Assembly: GCA_023442905.1 (NCBI GenBank)
Contig: JAEZWY010000156.1
Coordinates: forward strand, 1 to 8,502
DNA: 8,502 nucleotides
Reading direction: 5' to 3'
DNA from: Bacillota bacterium
GTDB taxonomy: Bacteria > Bacillota > Bacilli > Lactobacillales > Aerococcaceae
This document shows, in pieces, positions 6,190 through 8,502 of the stretch (position 1 is its first letter; each line of letters starts with the position of its first letter). The notes below the pieces were generated by a model. The model worked only from the letters and a program-made list of their open reading frames with translations, ran no database searches and had not been told where the DNA came from. A program made the translations under genes and the position numbers.

Positions 6190-6333
6190 ATACCTAGTTT
6201 TACTTGCATCCGGTTGTTTCTAGGTGTGTCGTTTGTTGTTGGGATGCACAAAAAATAGGTTAGCCAAGTCCATAAAGCTAACCGTGAATACTTTTTGTCT
6301 CAGCTCTCTAAGCGTGCACTTAGAGAGCTTTTG
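6190..6333 (+). ncRNA. Candidate small RNA with three hairpins and own terminator
   Basis: This stretch of about 144 nt lies between a promoter and an intrinsic terminator, with no convincing coding frame. The pairs available are ACCUAG (6192-6197) with CUAGGU (6220-6225), UGCAUCC (6205-6211) with GGAUGCA (6242-6248), and GGUUAGC (6258-6264) with GCUAACC (6277-6283). The terminator stem follows. The first two pairings cross, so the 5' end may form an H-type pseudoknot or switch between two folds. The operator at 6140-6153 suggests redox or anaerobic control, by analogy with RoxS/RsaE, which is Rex-controlled in Bacillus subtilis; I see no C-rich RsaE motif, so it is not that RNA. Identity unknown. 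Confidence 0.5.
6302..6333 (+). terminator. Intrinsic terminator of the candidate small RNA
   Basis: AGCTCTCTAAG (6302-6312) and CTTAGAGAGCT (6319-6329) form a perfect 11-bp stem with a 6-nt loop, followed by TTTTGT. No protein gene lies between this hairpin and the preceding terminator at 6091, so it must serve a non-coding transcript or be a relic. Confidence 0.8.
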
Positions 6334-6346
6334 TAGCTATATAGAT

Positions 6347-6380
6347 AAAATAAAAAACGTCCGAAGACGTTTTTTATTTT
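6347..6380. terminator. Bidirectional intrinsic terminator between the candidate small RNA and the TspO-like gene
   Basis: ACGTC-cgaa-GACGT (6357-6370) is flanked by a mirror A-rich/T-rich arm, so complementarity extends to about 15 bp and each strand ends in a U-run. It lies 10 bp after the stop codon of the minus-strand TspO-like gene and also backs up the plus-strand terminator at 6302-6333. Confidence 0.88.
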
Positions 6381-6389
6381 TGCTTATTA

Positions 6390-7118
6390 TTATTTACTTA
6401 ATTGCTGTTTCATCAGTAAAGCACCACTAGCCAACTGTGCAATGATACAGATGATAAGAATAACCGCTAAAGAAATGTAGTTAAATTGATTTTCTAGTAA
6501 AATGGCTACATAACTCCAAATAAATACTAATGGAAAGGCAATGTCTTTGTATCTAAAGGCGATGTAACCCATTAATAGACTAGCAACCACTAGCATAATA
6601 TTGGTCCAAGGTAACTCAGAAAGGCCAATGAAAGAATCAACGCCAGCACCGATAAACCAGGTGAAGATATTGACAATTGTTGCAACAGTTACCCAGGCAA
6701 AATAGATAGAGAAAGGTAAACGATCAAGCCAGTGTCGGTTATTTATATCCGATAATCTTGTATACATGCTGACTAAGTTGATGAGTAATAAAGCAATAAT
6801 GATTGTTGAAGCAAGCAACCATTCTTGGGTGAAGGCAATAATCCAAAAACCGTTCAGTAAAAAATTGATAACAGGTAGAAAACTTAATCTATCTACTACT
6901 TGTTGCGCTTTTTGATGATTAAAGAATAAACGAATAATCCAAATAAAAGTGAGTATGTAAATGATTCCCCAAATGGAGAAAGCGTAGCCGGCAGGTTGAA
7001 TAAGTGCAGGATCTTGGTTTGCGACAATCCCAACATTCGTGGCAGACCAGTAATTTAGAAAGATCATTACAGCGAATGCGATGAGGTAGATTACAGGCCA
7101 TTTTGTATATTTTTTCAT
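6390..7118 (-). CDS. Tryptophan-rich TspO/MBR-like integral membrane protein
   Basis: A 242-aa, very hydrophobic protein with about seven or eight membrane segments and 11 tryptophans. The N-terminal part carries NYWSATN and QPAGYAFSIWGIIY, the hallmark PAG-x-FSIWG-x-IY stretch of the longer (about 240-270 aa) 'tryptophan-rich sensory protein' family in Gram-positive bacteria. TspO proteins bind porphyrins, and in Rhodobacter TspO influences pigment gene expression; the function here is inferred only. The start at 7118 is supported by GAAAGGAAG, 6 nt upstream. It lies 49 bp after a desaturase remnant and uvsE on the same strand. I see no separate promoter, so co-transcription is likely. A terminator follows the stop codon. 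Confidence 0.8.
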   Translation of the reverse strand: MKKYTKWPVIYLIAFAVMIFLNYWSATNVGIVANQDPALIQPAGYAFSIWGIIYILTFIWIIRLFFNHQKAQQVVDRLSFLPVINFLLNGFWIIAFTQEWLLASTIIIALLLINLVSMYTRLSDINNRHWLDRLPFSIYFAWVTVATIVNIFTWFIGAGVDSFIGLSELPWTNIMLVVASLLMGYIAFRYKDIAFPLVFIWSYVAILLENQFNYISLAVILIICIIAQLASGALLMKQQLSK

Positions 7119-7167
7119 GAATATCTTCCTTTCAATTTAGTTGCAGTAGTATTGTTTCAACAATTGC

Positions 7168-7422
7168 TTATGAGGAGAATTTTATACCATCATCCAACAT
7201 GACTTCATCAGCAGCAATTTTTCCTGAAGTGAGTACAATTGGCACACCAGCACCTGGATGGACGCTTGACCCAGCAAAGTATAAATTATTGACCTTTTTT
7301 TGCTTTACTTGTGGTCTAAAATGATTGCTTTGCCACAAAGTAGGTCGTAAGCAAAAAGTCACTCCACGGCATGCATTAAATTTACTTTTGAAATCTTCCG
7401 GTGTGTAGTGTATTTCAGTCAA
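7168..7422 (-). pseudogene. crtN: C-terminal remnant of a CrtN/CrtI-type carotenoid (phytoene/dehydrosqualene) desaturase
   Basis: About 84 residues remain of an enzyme normally near 500 aa that desaturates C30/C40 carotenoid precursors using FAD. The remnant carries the distinctive C-terminal block: YTPEDF, then LRPTLWQSNHFRPQ, then LYFAGSSVHPGAGVP followed by IVLTSGKIAADEV. The N-terminal FAD-binding (GxGxxG) part and most of the enzyme are absent. The frame begins at a TTG that overlaps the uvsE stop codon (TTGA) with no proper ribosome binding site for a new gene, and an in-frame TAA lies a little upstream. The remnant therefore seems to be the residue of a deletion that joined the tail of the desaturase to the end of uvsE. 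Catalysis is not expected. Confidence 0.88.
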
Positions 7423-8502
7423 AAATTCATTTTGAAGTAAATACTGTTAGCTAAATATGAATTTGGGTACTTTTTCAGTAATTGTTTCAAGTATCGACGA
7501 AAATGTGTAATCGATTTTTCTTGGTTTTGTAGTCTTTCTTGATTACGTTTAAACTTACCTCGCTCAGTTTTGGTAGCTTGTTTTTTAAAGTATCCCCAAA
7601 TGTGTTGTCCAGCATTTATTTCATTACCAATGTCTTCTGGTAAATTTTCAGCGATTTCAAGATAATGGATAAAGGCTTCAAAATCAGTGTTCTCTTTATC
7701 TTTTAAAAGGTCTCTAATTGCTTGATAAATATTTAAAGACTTTGCCATAACGGCATATTTATAACGTGCCCATAACTTTTCGGCAGTCCCAATATCTTGG
7801 TCAAGATATAACTGGATTTTTTCTGCAGACCGATTTTTATCTTTTACTTCTAACATGATATCAATAGGACCACTTAATTCATTTTGAATAAAATGGATAA
7901 AAGGGTTAAGTGCGGTCGTTCTAGTATGTGCACCCGGTTTTTTATCTAACGCTTGTTGACTATAGTGAATGGCCTGTCTACCATCGTTGGGAGTCCAAGT
8001 TTGACCGGCTAGTTCAATGTAGGTTTTCATCGTACGGCTATTTTCGGGTTTCAATATATTGAAATGTAGGTTATCAAATACGACAGGTAAGTGAGTGAAT
8101 TGACTAATATACAAGACATCTTCAATATTATATAAGCGTTCATCATTTTCGATGACTAAATGCCGACGAATTCTACTAGAAAGGCTGTTAGCTACTTGAA
8201 TAAAGCGTTGAATTGCGGCTTCTTTATCACCGTACACACCACCAATATGAATCACCATTTTATTACTTTGATCACCGCCCAATAACGCCAACAAATCGGC
8301 ATGATAATCCAAATCAGCAATTGCGCGTTCTACTACATCCTCCTTTGGAGAATTTAGCACAGTATATTGACCAGGGTGAAAGGATATGCGGATGTCTAAA
8401 TTCTTTATGAGCATCTTTAGTGCATCGAATTCATCTTGAAAATATACCTGCCAGTCTAAATTAACATCATCTTTAGCCTTAGTTGCAAAAGGAATTAAAT
8501 CA
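7419..8502 (-). CDS. uvsE: UV-damage endonuclease UvsE with C-terminal DUF1722-like domain (5' end outside window)
   Basis: The UVDE family is a TIM-barrel, metal-dependent endonuclease that nicks DNA 5' of UV photoproducts. The frame is open to the right edge (360 codons visible; the N-terminal part is missing), so the Met at 8414 is internal. Landmarks are LIPFATKA, ISFHPGQYTVLNSPKE, IHIGGVYGDKE, IENDERLYNIEDVL, FDNLHFN, HYSQQ and MLEVKDK, which together supply the His, Glu and Asp metal ligands. After about base 7775 the protein continues with WARYKYAVMAKS, later GQHIWGYFKKQATKTE and a YPNSYLANSIYF end. This agrees with my memory of the DUF1722 (YbgA) domain. Neighbours downstream are a carotenoid desaturase remnant and a TspO-like gene. 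Confidence 0.93.
   Translation of the reverse strand, partial: DLIPFATKAKDDVNLDWQVYFQDEFDALKMLIKNLDIRISFHPGQYTVLNSPKEDVVERAIADLDYHADLLALLGGDQSNKMVIHIGGVYGDKEAAIQRFIQVANSLSSRIRRHLVIENDERLYNIEDVLYISQFTHLPVVFDNLHFNILKPENSRTMKTYIELAGQTWTPNDGRQAIHYSQQALDKKPGAHTRTTALNPFIHFIQNELSGPIDIMLEVKDKNRSAEKIQLYLDQDIGTAEKLWARYKYAVMAKSLNIYQAIRDLLKDKENTDFEAFIHYLEIAENLPEDIGNEINAGQHIWGYFKKQATKTERGKFKRNQERLQNQEKSITHFRRYLKQLLKKYPNSYLANSIYFKMNF

Noticed and set aside
6224..6430. Plus-strand 68-codon frame
   Set aside because: It runs through two intrinsic terminators and into the antisense of the TspO-like gene, with no ribosome binding site; taken as chance.
7151..7164. ATTGTT-tc-AACAAT inverted repeat before the TspO-like gene as operator
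   Set aside because: Short, AT-rich, and not associated with a usable promoter; could be chance.
7423..7447. Extending the desaturase remnant upstream of the TTG
   Set aside because: The frame gives about eight plausible residues before an in-frame TAA, but the same bases encode the end of UvsE in another frame, and the DUF1722-like ending up to SIYF suggests uvsE is native there; the exact junction cannot be set.
8213..8410. Plus-strand 65-codon frame opposite uvsE
   Set aside because: His/Tyr/Arg-rich shadow of a well-supported gene on the other strand.

Overview
The window looks like chromosomal DNA from a low-GC Gram-positive bacterium, most likely Lactobacillales. This rests on strong AAGGAGG-type ribosome binding sites, a T-box leader on valS, the clustered order tsaB-rimI-rimI-tsaD, and the protein sequences. 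An Aerococcus/Carnobacterium-like host is my guess only; species cannot be fixed from the sequence alone.

Left block (1-2377, minus strand): the first 686 codons of valyl-tRNA synthetase (valS), running off the left edge. It is preceded by a complete T-box leader with promoter, Stem I, a GUC (valine) specifier, a T-box sequence and an intrinsic terminator. Uncharged tRNA-Val should raise valS expression.

Divergent intergenic region (about 2378-2843): no gene. It holds two 77-bp copies (74 of 77 positions identical) of a hairpin-forming element. A third, much diverged copy lies between them and keeps the fold with different paired bases, and there is a separate 9-bp-stem hairpin. This is one of two unexplained structured regions.

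Central block (2844-5731, plus strand): tsaB, two RimI-type GNAT acetyltransferases in tandem, and tsaD, all tightly packed. TsaB and TsaD act in t6A37 tRNA modification; RimI-type enzymes acetylate protein N-termini. A 72-aa single-span membrane protein of unknown function follows with its own promoter and a terminator.

Non-coding region 6092-6389: a 14-bp perfect palindrome resembling Rex or Crp/Fnr (ArcR) operators abuts a good sigma-A-type promoter. The promoter leads into about 140 nt of structured, ORF-poor sequence ending in an intrinsic terminator. This is a good candidate for a redox-controlled small RNA.

Right block (6390-8502, minus strand): a UV-damage endonuclease (uvsE) carrying a C-terminal DUF1722/YbgA-like domain and lacking its N-terminus at the window edge. 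Next come a C-terminal remnant of a CrtN/CrtI-type carotenoid desaturase and a tryptophan-rich TspO/MBR-like membrane protein. The set suggests a light/UV stress cluster whose pigment gene has been lost by deletion.
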